From positions 67,706 through 131,705 of the forward strand of contig NZ_APNM01000011.1 of NCBI RefSeq assembly GCF_040361335.1: DNA of 64,000 bases. Direction: 5' to 3'. This stretch comes from APNM01 sp040361335. GTDB lineage: Bacteria; Pseudomonadota; Gammaproteobacteria; Nevskiales; Salinisphaeraceae. Each line of letters begins with the position of its first letter. Positions within the stretch are counted from its first letter, which is position 1. Positions 1 to 9,930 of this stretch are shown here, in pieces. A program made the position numbers and the translations under genes. The notes beneath the pieces were generated by a model. It was given only the letters and a program-made list of their open reading frames with translations, ran no database searches and was not told the DNA's origin.

Positions 1-1005
1 TACATCTACAAGGCCACCAGGGAGAACGCCACGCGTGCCGAGCTGGTCGCGGACGGCGAGGGACTCGAAGGCGCGGCCGTGGGCATTCCCTTCCCCATCC
101 CCCAGAACGGCCGCGAGGTCATCTGGAACCACAAGGTGCGTTACCGCGGCGTGGCGGTCCGGCGCTGGAACAACCAGTTCCCGGTCACCTCGGACGGCGA
201 CTTCAACGCGGTGAAGCTGCAGGAGGACGTCTTCTTCCCCTACAGCGCCCCGGGCACCACCCCCGAGCAGGTGGAGCGCAGCAACGTCATCATCTACTTC
301 CTGCAGGTGGTGCGCGCGCCCGCGCGCCTGGCGGGCCAGATCCTGCTGGTGCACGACACCGCCAACCAGGTCCGCGAACCGCGCCGCGCGTGGCTTTACA
401 ATCCGGGCCAGCGCCGCGTGCGCCGGGCCCCGAACGTGGCCTACGACAACCCGGGCACCGCCTCGGACGGCCTGCGCACCAACGACCAGCTCGACATGTT
501 CAACGGCGCCATGGACCGTTATACCTGGAAGCTGGAGGGCAAGCGCGAGATCTACGTGCCCTACAACGCTTACCGGCTGCATAGCGGCGACCTCTCGTAC
601 GACGACATCTTCAACGAGGGCCACATCGACCAGGACCTGACCCGTTACGAGCTGCACCGCGTGTGGGTCGTGGATTCCTTCGTGCGCGAGGGCACCAGCC
701 ACATCTACAAGCGGCGCACCTACTACGTGGACGAGGATTCCTGGCAAATCCTGGCCGTGGATGCCTACGACCAGCGCGACCAGCTCTGGCGAGTGCAGGA
801 AGCCCACCCGATCGTCGCCTACGATCCGGCGTTCTACATCACCACGCTGTCGGCGGGCGAACTGGTCTACGACCTGCAGAACGAGCGCTATCTGGGCATG
901 GCGTTCAACAACGACAGCGAAGAGGTCTACCCGATCGAGGACGAGATCGGCGATCCCGCTCGCTACTTCAACCCGCGCAACATCCAGCGCTTCGCGTTCA
1001 AGTAA
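1..1005 (+). CDS. DUF1329 (LolA-like) outer-membrane lipoprotein-sorting family protein, 5' end missing
   Basis: The reading frame is open from the first base of the window, so this is the C-terminal part of a longer gene; 334 residues are visible. The sequence is rich in aromatic and charged residues. It includes the phrases RRVRRAPNVAYDNPG, NGAMDRYTWKLEGKREIYVPYN and RRTYYVDEDSWQILAVDAYD, which are typical of DUF1329 proteins. These periplasmic proteins have a LolA-like fold and are usually about 450 residues long. In other bacteria they often sit beside DUF1302 proteins and RND exporters of the MMPL type, but the upstream neighbours are outside the window. The function is not established. 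The family call is firm, the role is not. Confidence 0.85.
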   Translation, partial: YIYKATRENATRAELVADGEGLEGAAVGIPFPIPQNGREVIWNHKVRYRGVAVRRWNNQFPVTSDGDFNAVKLQEDVFFPYSAPGTTPEQVERSNVIIYFLQVVRAPARLAGQILLVHDTANQVREPRRAWLYNPGQRRVRRAPNVAYDNPGTASDGLRTNDQLDMFNGAMDRYTWKLEGKREIYVPYNAYRLHSGDLSYDDIFNEGHIDQDLTRYELHRVWVVDSFVREGTSHIYKRRTYYVDEDSWQILAVDAYDQRDQLWRVQEAHPIVAYDPAFYITTLSAGELVYDLQNERYLGMAFNNDSEEVYPIEDEIGDPARYFNPRNIQRFAFK

Positions 1006-1019
1006 GCGGACCGACGACG

Positions 1020-1047
1020 ACCCCGGCGCGGTCCGCCGCGCCGGGGT
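1020..1047 (+). terminator. GC-rich hairpin after the DUF1329 gene
   Basis: A perfect 12-bp stem (ACCCCGGCGCGG paired with CCGCGCCGGGGT) with a TCCG loop begins 14 bases after the stop codon. There is no T-run, so it is a strong hairpin and a probable transcript end rather than a textbook intrinsic terminator. Confidence 0.55.
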
Positions 1048-1137
1048 CCGTCATGTGCGGCAGGGGCGAAGGCCGCGGCGTATGGGTTATACTACGCCGC
1101 GTTTCGCGCCAGCCGTCTTGAAAGTGGACCCCTATAA

Positions 1138-1644
1138 ATGAGTGCTGATCACGACCGGACATTTGTGCGCACGTTCCTGGCGGTGCTGGGAGCGCTGGTC
1201 GCCTTCACCTTCGTCATCATCTTCATCGCCCGTACGATCATGTCGGCCGCCGGCCCCGACGAGATGCTGCCCGAGGAGCGGGCGCGCATAGAGCAGCGGG
1301 CCGAGCCGGTATTCGAGGTGGTGACCGATCCCGCCCAGGCACAGAAGGTCGCGCAAGCGTCCGCGCCGAGCGGCGGCGAGGAGACCGCGGCCGAGCCGAA
1401 ATCCGGCGAAGAGGTCTACAACAGCGTTTGTTCCGCCTGTCATCAGGCGGGCGTGGCCGGCGCCCCGAAAACGACCGACACCGCCGCCTGGCAACAGCGC
1501 CTGGACGGCGGCGGCAAGAACACGCTCTACGATCACGCCATCAACGGCTTCAATGCCATGCCCGCGAAGGGCGGCAATCCCGGCCTCTCCGACGAGGAGG
1601 TCGAAAAGGCCGTCGATCACATGCTGGAGCAGGCCGGCGTCTAA
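1138..1644 (+). CDS. Membrane-anchored c5-type cytochrome c
   Basis: This 168-residue protein has one N-terminal membrane helix (about residues 12-36), an acidic, Ala-rich linker and a C-terminal monoheme cytochrome domain. The heme site is CSACH at residues 98-102, and the likely axial methionine is Met141 in NAMPAKGG. The small domain (HQAGVAGAPKT, LYDHAINGFNAMPAKGGNPGLSDEEVEKAVDHML) is characteristic of the cytochrome c5 (CycB) group, which carries electrons on the periplasmic face of the inner membrane. The gene stands alone, with its own intrinsic terminator directly downstream. The redox partner cannot be told from the sequence. Confidence 0.88.
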   Translation: MSADHDRTFVRTFLAVLGALVAFTFVIIFIARTIMSAAGPDEMLPEERARIEQRAEPVFEVVTDPAQAQKVAQASAPSGGEETAAEPKSGEEVYNSVCSACHQAGVAGAPKTTDTAAWQQRLDGGGKNTLYDHAINGFNAMPAKGGNPGLSDEEVEKAVDHMLEQAGV

Positions 1645-1667
1645 TACCCGCGTCGTTCCGGCACGAC

Positions 1668-1695
1668 AAAGGCCGCCTCCAGGGCGGCCTTTTTC
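1668..1695 (+). terminator. Intrinsic terminator of the cytochrome gene
   Basis: A 10-bp stem (AAAGGCCGCC with GGCGGCCTTT) and a 5-base loop end in a run of five T. It lies 23 bases after the stop codon. Confidence 0.9.
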
Positions 1696-1719
1696 ATGGC
1701 CATACCGTTCAATCCCCTG

Positions 1720-1855
1720 TGAATGCGTCACCGGCTAAAGCCGGTGGCTTCAGGTTACGGCTCAAAGCCGGGTCGGTCGGCCATACGGCCGACTTTCCCC
1801 TCTCCCCTCAGGGGAGAAGGAACCCAAAATTACCGCCTACAGGCGGGGGATTTAC
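1720..1855. repeat. Cluster of five hairpins resembling an IS200/IS605-type end or its remnant
   Basis: There is no coding sequence here. Five short perfect hairpins follow each other: CACCGGC-TAAA-GCCGGTG (1729-1746), CGGC/GCCG (1758-1770), GTCGGCC-ATAC-GGCCGAC (1776-1793), TCTCCCC-TCA-GGGGAGA (1801-1817) and CCGCC/GGCGG (1833-1846). The opening GTGAATGC directly before a GC hairpin with an A-rich loop is the pattern found at right ends of IS200/IS605 elements, which is also the 3' part of TnpB guide RNAs. No tnpA or tnpB remains. The identification rests on my recollection of such ends and is tentative. Confidence 0.35.
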
Positions 1856-1904
1856 CGATCCCCTATTCATGACTTTAAACCGCAGTCGCCACGCGGCTGC
1901 GGGT

Positions 1905-2372
1905 TTAGCCCATCAGGTCGCTGGCGTCCGGGCCCGACCACGAACGCCCGGTCATGGCCCGGGCCCAGCCTTCCTCGGGCCGGATGCGGCGGCCGCTGAG
2001 CTCGCGCACCACGAACCGCACCAGATGCGGCCGGTCGCCGCCGGCCAGGGGCTCGGGCAGGTCGTCGAACCGGGCGCCGTCCGCGCTCTCGAGGTGCCCG
2101 CGCGCGATCACGCTCCAGGCCGAACGCCGGTCGGCGTCGACACCGTCCACCTCGAACGTGGCCGCGATCCCGCGCTCGGCAGCGATCTGCTTGACCCCCT
2201 CGGCCGTACGGAAGATCACGTCGCCCCCGCGCACGGCGTAGGTGACCGGCAGCACCTCGGGCGCGGGCTCGCCATTGATCGCCACCCGGCCCACGTCGTG
2301 GGAGGCCAGCAACTGACGGCAACTTGCCTCGTCGAGATGCGTCAGACGTGACGGTGTCGTGGAATCGCTCAT
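1905..2372 (-). CDS. Pyridoxamine 5'-phosphate oxidase family (FMN-binding split barrel) protein
   Basis: This 155-residue protein has the usual order of small split-barrel flavoproteins. An N-terminal helix (LTHLDEASCRQLLASHDVGRVAI) is followed by PEVLPVTYAVRGGDVIFRT, a KQIAAERG segment, and WSVIARGHLES. Such proteins bind FMN, heme or F420, and many are of unknown substrate. It lacks the C-terminal region of true PdxH, so pyridoxal phosphate synthesis is not implied. It is a single gene transcribed away from the cytochrome gene. The start codon follows a purine-rich stretch (GCAGGAGG). Confidence 0.8.
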   Translation of the reverse strand: MSDSTTPSRLTHLDEASCRQLLASHDVGRVAINGEPAPEVLPVTYAVRGGDVIFRTAEGVKQIAAERGIAATFEVDGVDADRRSAWSVIARGHLESADGARFDDLPEPLAGGDRPHLVRFVVRELSGRRIRPEEGWARAMTGRSWSGPDASDLMG

Positions 2373-2433
2373 GGCCGCCTCCTGCTGCGGTACGGCTCCA
2401 CCATAAAAGAGGCGGGGCGACAGTAGAAGGGGC

Positions 2434-4446
<2,013 letters not shown>

Positions 4447-4476
4447 GGGCGGCGGAGTCTAGCAGCTAGACCTGCT

Positions 4477-4827
4477 TCAGTAACCGCGCTTGGACCGGTC
4501 CAGACGCTTGCCCCCTTTTTGTGCGCTCTCCTTGTCGGCCGCACTGAATTCGGGCATGAAGTCCTTCGTCTCGCGGCCTTTAACATCCTCGGGATCGCGC
4601 GCGGCAAGTTCGCCGCAGTTCGCGCCGGCCTCCGCCACCGAGGCTTCCAGTGTCGCCAATTGCTTGGCGATGCGGGGGGCATCGCCGCGAGCACGCGCGA
4701 CGAGCAGGGCCTCCTGGGCGCTGCGGCTGGCGGACTCGATGCGTGCAAGCGTCTCGCGGCAATCGCCGGCGGCCGATGCCGCCGGCGCGGCGCCGGCCAG
4801 GAGTGCGGTCAATAGCAGGGTTCGCAT
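4477..4827 (-). CDS. Small secreted protein of unknown function
   Basis: This 116-residue protein starts with a signal peptide (MRTLLLTALLAGAAPAASAAG, likely cleaved after ASA). The mature part is short and helical, with two cysteines (in GDCRETL and GANCGEL) that could form a disulfide. The C-terminal tail is very basic. I do not recognise a family. An AGGTGAAAG element precedes the ATG. It is transcribed divergently from the sigma-54-controlled porin gene, so the two share a 256-base upstream region. Confidence 0.65.
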   Translation of the reverse strand: MRTLLLTALLAGAAPAASAAGDCRETLARIESASRSAQEALLVARARGDAPRIAKQLATLEASVAEAGANCGELAARDPEDVKGRETKDFMPEFSAADKESAQKGGKRLDRSKRGY

Positions 4828-4902
4828 GGTCTTTCACCTGTGTCGTTGTAGGGCCCCGGGAACGGTGCAAGGAGCATACCCGGAACAGCGGGCCCGCGTG
4901 AC

Positions 4903-4918
4903 TGGCACGTCGATTGCA
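4903..4918 (+). promoter_or_regulatory. Consensus sigma-54 promoter of the Gcw_chp porin gene
   Basis: TGGCACGTCGATTGCA matches the -24/-12 consensus TGGCACG-N4-TTGCA at every fixed position, with exactly ten bases between the GG and GC dinucleotides. The expected start near 4929 would give a leader of about 155 bases before the porin ATG at 5084. No clear NtrC dyad was found upstream, so the activator is unknown. Confidence 0.82.
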
Positions 4919-5083
4919 TTATCCCTCTCGGGTCCGGCCCGAACGCATCGCGATCGAACCGGGCCGCCGGATCGGGACGCTCCGCCGCGACATTGGGCGG
5001 CGTCACGGGGTCCGGCGCAGCGCTGGCGGCGAAAGCCTCCGATAGGCGCTTACCTGACACGCAATTTAAGGGAGTACGAGGTA

Positions 5084-5818
5084 ATGAAGACGATGAAGCA
5101 TTTGGCGGTGGCCGGCCTCCTCGGGGGATCCGTCCTCGTTAGCACGCCCGCCATGGCCGAGCTCACGGGTAACGCCGGCGTGATGAGCGAATACCTGTTC
5201 CGCGGCCTGACGCAGGGTGACGGCGCCTCCGTGTACGGTGGTATCGACTACAGCCACGAGTCGGGTTTCTATGCCGGCACCTGGGCGGCGACCATCAACG
5301 ACTTCGCCACCGGTAGCAACGGCGATTACGGCGGCGGCGGCGCCGGCGCCGAGATGGATTTCTATGCCGGCTTCGGCGGCGAAATCGACGCCCTTAGCTA
5401 TGACCTGGGCGTAATCTACTACTGGTACTCGGAAGAGGACGAGGTCGACGACCCCAACGAGTCCTACAACACGGTCGAACTTTACGGTTCGGTGGGCATC
5501 AGCTACTTCACGCTGTCGACCTACTATGCGCCGGACTCCTATTTCGGCGTCGACGACTCTGCCTACGGCGTCTACGGCTCCGCCAGCTTTCCGCTGAACG
5601 ACATCCTGGCCCTGGACGCGGCCGTGGGCTACAACGCGGGTGACGGCAATGAGGGCTTGATCGGGACCGGCGAAGACTCCTACATGGAGTACAACCTGGG
5701 CCTATCCGCTTCGCTGGACAACGGCTTCGGCTTCGGCTTCGGCTTCGTCACCACCGATATCGACAATGACGACCCGAAGATCGTGGTCGACGCCAGCTAC
5801 AGCTTCGACCTGCAGTAA
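5084..5818 (+). CDS. Gcw_chp / TorF-family outer-membrane porin
   Basis: The protein has 244 residues: a signal peptide ending in TPAMA, then the Gcw_chp signature (LTGNAGVMSEYLFRGLTQ, ...AVYGGIDYSHESGFYAGTW). The rest is alternating amphipathic beta strands rich in Tyr and Gly, ending in the aromatic-rich ASYSFDLQ. This fits a small outer-membrane beta barrel. The start was chosen because the signal peptide begins there and GGGAG lies about ten bases before. A long in-frame extension upstream lacks coding character. Such porins often neighbour PII and ammonium transporter genes, as here (glnK-amtB begins at 8.1 kb). Together with the sigma-54 promoter, this suggests a porin induced under nitrogen limitation. 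The substrate is unknown. Confidence 0.85.
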   Translation: MKTMKHLAVAGLLGGSVLVSTPAMAELTGNAGVMSEYLFRGLTQGDGASVYGGIDYSHESGFYAGTWAATINDFATGSNGDYGGGGAGAEMDFYAGFGGEIDALSYDLGVIYYWYSEEDEVDDPNESYNTVELYGSVGISYFTLSTYYAPDSYFGVDDSAYGVYGSASFPLNDILALDAAVGYNAGDGNEGLIGTGEDSYMEYNLGLSASLDNGFGFGFGFVTTDIDNDDPKIVVDASYSFDLQ

Positions 5819-5845
5819 ATCGCCGCCGCTCAGGCGATGACCTCC

Positions 5846-5873
5846 GGGGCCGCGTTCGCGCGGCCCCTTTTTT
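5846..5873 (+). terminator. Intrinsic terminator of the porin gene
   Basis: A 9-bp stem GGGGCCGCG/CGCGGCCCC closed by a stable TTCG tetraloop is followed by six T. It separates the porin from the convergent comM gene. Confidence 0.93.
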
Positions 5874-5883
5874 GTGCCCATGG

Positions 5884-7401
5884 TCAGGACGCCGCGGGCC
5901 GATCCAGATCCCGCAAGCCCACGGCCTCCGCCACGTGCGGCGCGCGCACGCGCGGGGATTCCGCGAGGTCCGCGATGGTGCGCGCCAGCTTGAGGATGCG
6001 GTGGTAGGCACGGGCCGACAGCCGCAACTGGTCCATCGCCTGTTCCAGCAGCGCCCGGCCTTCGGCGTCCGGCCTGCAGTCACGCTCCACCTCGCCGGGC
6101 CCGAGCAGCGCGTTGGGCCGGCCGTGCCGGGCCAGCGCGCGTTCCCGGGCGGCGGCGACGCGGGCACGCACCTCGACGCTGGCCTCCGCCGGCCGCGCGC
6201 CGCTCCCCAGGAGCTGCTCCCGCGGCACCCGGGCGACCGGGATATGCATGTCGATGCGATCCAGCAGCGGCCCCGAGATCCGTCGGCGATAACGGACGAT
6301 CGCGTCCGGGGTGCAGTGACAGCGGCCGGAGGCATCGCCGGCATAGCCACAGGGACAGGGATTCATCGCCGCCACGAGCTGGAACCGGGCGGGAAAGTCC
6401 GCCTGGCGGGCCGCCCGCGAGATGGTGATCCGCCCCGCTTCCAGGGGCTCGCGCAGCACCTCCAGCACCCGGCGGTCGAACTCCGGCAACTCGTCCAGAA
6501 ACAGCACCCCCTGGTGGGCCCGGGTGATCTCGCCGGGCATCGGGCCGGCGCCGCCGCCCACGAGCGCCACACCGGAAGCCGTGTGGTGCGGCGCCCGGAA
6601 CGGCCGCCGGCCCCAGTCGGCCGGATCGAAGCCACCGCCGGCGACCGAGGCGACGGCCGCGGCTTCCAGCGCTTCCTCCGCGCTCATCGGCGGCAGGATG
6701 CCGGGCAGGCGCGCCGCCAGCATGCTCTTGCCGCTGCCCGGCGGCCCGGTCATGAGCAGGGAATGGCCGCCCGCCGCGGCGATCTCCAGCGCCCGTCGGG
6801 CCCGGTGCTGACCGCGGACATCGGCCAGGTCGGGCGTGTCCCCGCTATCACCGCCCGGCGTGTCCGGCGGTCGCGCCGCCGCCAGCCCGTCGCCGCCGGA
6901 CAGGGCGCTGGCGACCTCGGCGAGGTGCCCGGCGCCGTAAGCCGCGCCGTCACCGGCCAGCGCCGCCTCCGCGGCGTTCGGGGCCGGCAGGACGAGGGTC
7001 CGATCGAGCGCGGCGGCCCGGATCGCGGCCGGCAGGGCACCGTGCACCGGGCGAAGCTCGCCGGACAGGGACAGCTCGCCCAGGAATTCGCGTTCCGACA
7101 GGCCCTCGGACGGTATCTGGCCGGCGGCGGCGAGGATACCCAGCGCGATCGCCAGGTCGAAGCGGCCGCCGCCCTTGGGCAGATCCGCGGGGGCGAGATT
7201 GACGGTGATCCGGCGGCTCGGGAAGCGGAAGCCGCTGTTGGCGATGGCCGCGCGCACGCGGTCGCGGCTTTCCTTCACCTCGGTGTCCGGCAGACCCACG
7301 ATCGACAGCGCCGGCAGACCGCCGGCGATATGCACCTCGACCTGGACCTCGGGCGCCTCGACACCGGTTTGCGCCCGGCTGTGGACAGTGGCCAGCCCCA
7401 T
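5884..7401 (-). CDS. comM: ComM / YifB family AAA+ ATPase (Mg-chelatase-like helicase)
   Basis: At 505 residues this is the family's usual length. It begins with the ComM hallmark MGLATVHSRAQTGVEAPEVQ and contains GLPALSIVGLPDTEVKESRDRVRAAI. Later come the Walker A motif GPPGSGKSML, Walker B GVLFLDELPEF and the cysteine-rich insert CPCGYAGDASGRCHC. ComM is a hexameric helicase that promotes branch migration during natural transformation, in particular integration of longer donor segments. It is widespread even in bacteria not known to be competent, so competence cannot be inferred. It runs opposite to the porin and in the same direction as ubiK, from which an inverted repeat separates it. Confidence 0.93.
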   Translation of the reverse strand: MGLATVHSRAQTGVEAPEVQVEVHIAGGLPALSIVGLPDTEVKESRDRVRAAIANSGFRFPSRRITVNLAPADLPKGGGRFDLAIALGILAAAGQIPSEGLSEREFLGELSLSGELRPVHGALPAAIRAAALDRTLVLPAPNAAEAALAGDGAAYGAGHLAEVASALSGGDGLAAARPPDTPGGDSGDTPDLADVRGQHRARRALEIAAAGGHSLLMTGPPGSGKSMLAARLPGILPPMSAEEALEAAAVASVAGGGFDPADWGRRPFRAPHHTASGVALVGGGAGPMPGEITRAHQGVLFLDELPEFDRRVLEVLREPLEAGRITISRAARQADFPARFQLVAAMNPCPCGYAGDASGRCHCTPDAIVRYRRRISGPLLDRIDMHIPVARVPREQLLGSGARPAEASVEVRARVAAARERALARHGRPNALLGPGEVERDCRPDAEGRALLEQAMDQLRLSARAYHRILKLARTIADLAESPRVRAPHVAEAVGLRDLDRPAAS

Positions 7402-7452
7402 ACGCCTCCCTGCGTGCCGGGGGTTCGTTCCTTCGTTCAGGCCGGGTTATTT

Positions 7453-7598
7453 AACCACAGAGACACAGAGCGCACAGAGATGAAGAAACCATGATTGATT
7501 GGTTCATCGGATAGGCCCAGGCGGGTCAAAGGACCGCGTCGCACCTATCGTGGTCATCCAATGACTTGTTGCTCTGTGCCCTCTGTGCCTCTGTGGTT
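7453..7598. repeat. CACAGAG-type inverted repeat, copy 1
   Basis: The left arm (7453-7479) begins AACCACAGAGACACAGAG; the right arm (7572-7598) ends CCTCTGTGGTT. The 27-base arms match at 25 positions and flank a 92-base core. The right arm overlaps the ubiK stop codon (7597-7599). It lies between ubiK and comM, both on the minus strand. The rest of the gap holds nothing else recognisable. Confidence 0.9.
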
Positions 7599-7860
7599 AG
7601 CCTTCCTTGGGATTCACCGCCCGCGCACGCTCCAGTTCCCGGACACGGGTCTCCAGTTCGTCGATGCGCTCGCGGCTGCGGGCCAGCATCTCGCGGGCGG
7701 ATTCGAATTCCTCGCGACCCACCAGACCGAGACGCGGCAACTGGCTCTGCAGCACCGCGCGGAAATTGCTCTCCAGCTCGCGGCGCACCGGTCCCAGACC
7801 GGGCGGCAGCACACGGGCGAGGCGTTCGGCGAGTTCCTCCATCGAGCGGGTGTCGATCAC
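7597..7860 (-). CDS. ubiK: UbiK, accessory factor for ubiquinone biosynthesis (YqiC/BMFP family)
   Basis: The protein has 87 residues, close to the E. coli protein. It has an amphipathic N-terminal helix (MEELAERLARVLPPGL), the conserved stretch RRELESNFRAVLQSQLPRLGLVGREEFE, and a C-terminal coiled coil (LARSRERIDELETRVRELE). UbiK assists the soluble Ubi complex in aerobic ubiquinone synthesis. I chose the GTG at 7860 because GGAGGAA lies five bases before it; the frame stays open further upstream but loses conservation. The TAA stop sits inside the end of the neighbouring inverted repeat. It runs divergently from glnK. Confidence 0.88.
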   Translation of the reverse strand: MIDTRSMEELAERLARVLPPGLGPVRRELESNFRAVLQSQLPRLGLVGREEFESAREMLARSRERIDELETRVRELERARAVNPKEG

Positions 7861-7936
7861 GGCTCTTCCTCCGGTTGCGGGACGCAGTGTCGAACCAACC
7901 GCCGCCGGTTGCAAGGCCCCGCGGCGGCGCCACGTC

Positions 7937-7955
7937 GCGCACCGATTTGGTGCGC
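7937..7955. promoter_or_regulatory. NtrC-type enhancer dyad upstream of glnK-amtB
   Basis: GCGCACC-N5-GGTGCGC is a perfect dyad that contains the NtrC recognition core GCACC-N5-GGTGC. It is centred about 110 bases before the predicted sigma-54 start, a normal distance for an NtrC enhancer. It overlaps the upstream region of ubiK. Confidence 0.8.
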
Positions 7956-8027
7956 ACGAATGGGGCAGCCCCGCACGGGCCCGCAGGGGTTGCGGCAAGT
8001 CATTGATTTCAAATGTCGTAACGAACG

Positions 8028-8045
8028 TTGGCACGACGAATGCTT
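8028..8045 (+). promoter_or_regulatory. Sigma-54 promoter of glnK-amtB
   Basis: TTGGCACGACGAATGCTT has the -24 GG (8030-8031) and -12 GC (8042-8043) exactly ten bases apart, plus the conserved TTGGCACG start. Transcription should begin near 8055, about 80 bases before glnK. Together with the NtrC dyad this is classic nitrogen-limitation control. Confidence 0.88.
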
Positions 8046-8135
8046 TTAATGCTCCCGCAACCATCAGGCTTGCCCGTCCCGAATGCGGCGCCGAGGCGCA
8101 CCGGGACCGTGAAAACGCATGACAGGAGTGAACCG

Positions 8136-8474
8136 ATGAAACTGATCGCAGCCGTCATTAAGCCCTTCAAGCTCGATGAGGTGCGCGAGGCTTTGTCCGA
8201 GGTCGGGGTGCAAGGCATCACGGTCACCGAGGTCAAGGGCTTCGGGCGCCAGAAGGGTCACACGGAGCTCTACCGCGGAGCTGAATACGTGGTGGACTTC
8301 CTGCCCAAGGTGAAGATCGAGGTCGCCGTCGACGACGACGCCGCCGACGCCGCCGTGGAGGCCATTTCCAAGGCCGCCCACACCGGCAAGATCGGCGACG
8401 GGAAGATCTTCGTCCTCCAGCTCGAGCAGGCCATCCGCATCCGTACCGGCGAGACCGGCAAGGATGCGCTCTAA
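8136..8474 (+). CDS. glnK: PII nitrogen signalling protein GlnK (first copy)
   Basis: The 112-residue protein is full-length PII. It has MKLIAAVIKPFKLDEVREAL, the T-loop GFGRQKGHTELYRGAEYVVDFLPK with the uridylylation site Tyr51, and the ligand-binding C-terminus GKIFVLQLEQAIRIRTGE. GlnK senses ATP, ADP and 2-oxoglutarate and blocks AmtB when nitrogen is plentiful. CAGGAG lies before the ATG. It is the first gene of an operon with amtB, 24 bases downstream, under the sigma-54 promoter and NtrC site described above. Confidence 0.95.
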   Translation: MKLIAAVIKPFKLDEVREALSEVGVQGITVTEVKGFGRQKGHTELYRGAEYVVDFLPKVKIEVAVDDDAADAAVEAISKAAHTGKIGDGKIFVLQLEQAIRIRTGETGKDAL

Positions 8475-8498
8475 CTTCGCCGTACGAGGGAGACTATC

Positions 8499-9770
<1,272 letters not shown>

Positions 9771-9784
9771 CGGCCGCAACGGAC

Positions 9785-9808
9785 ACCGGGCCCGCCCGCG
9801 GGCCCGGT
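9785..9808. terminator. Perfect GC hairpin between the two amtB genes
   Basis: ACCGGGCCCGC and GCGGGCCCGGT pair perfectly with almost no loop, 14 bases after the first amtB stop. There is no T-run. It may end or attenuate the glnK-amtB transcript. Confidence 0.45.
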
Positions 9809-9930
9809 TCCGAGCTCACCGGATCGGCGGTCGCGACAGCGGCCGCCGATCTCGGCGTTTAAGGGCCGGCACAGGCCCGCCGAAAAAACCAAGGGAGCGG
9901 CACGAACCGCCCCGTAACGGAGAGTAGCCC

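Noticed and set aside
4490..5083. Extension of the porin gene upstream to 4490
   Set aside because: The frame is open but antisense to the small secreted-protein gene and lacks family similarity; signal peptide and ribosome site place the start at 5084.
5884..7401. comM as proof of natural competence
   Set aside because: comM is conserved in many bacteria not known to take up DNA, and no uptake genes lie in the window.
9860..9880. Sigma-54 promoter before the second amtB (GGCAC...GC)
   Set aside because: The distance between GG and GC is nine bases instead of the required ten.
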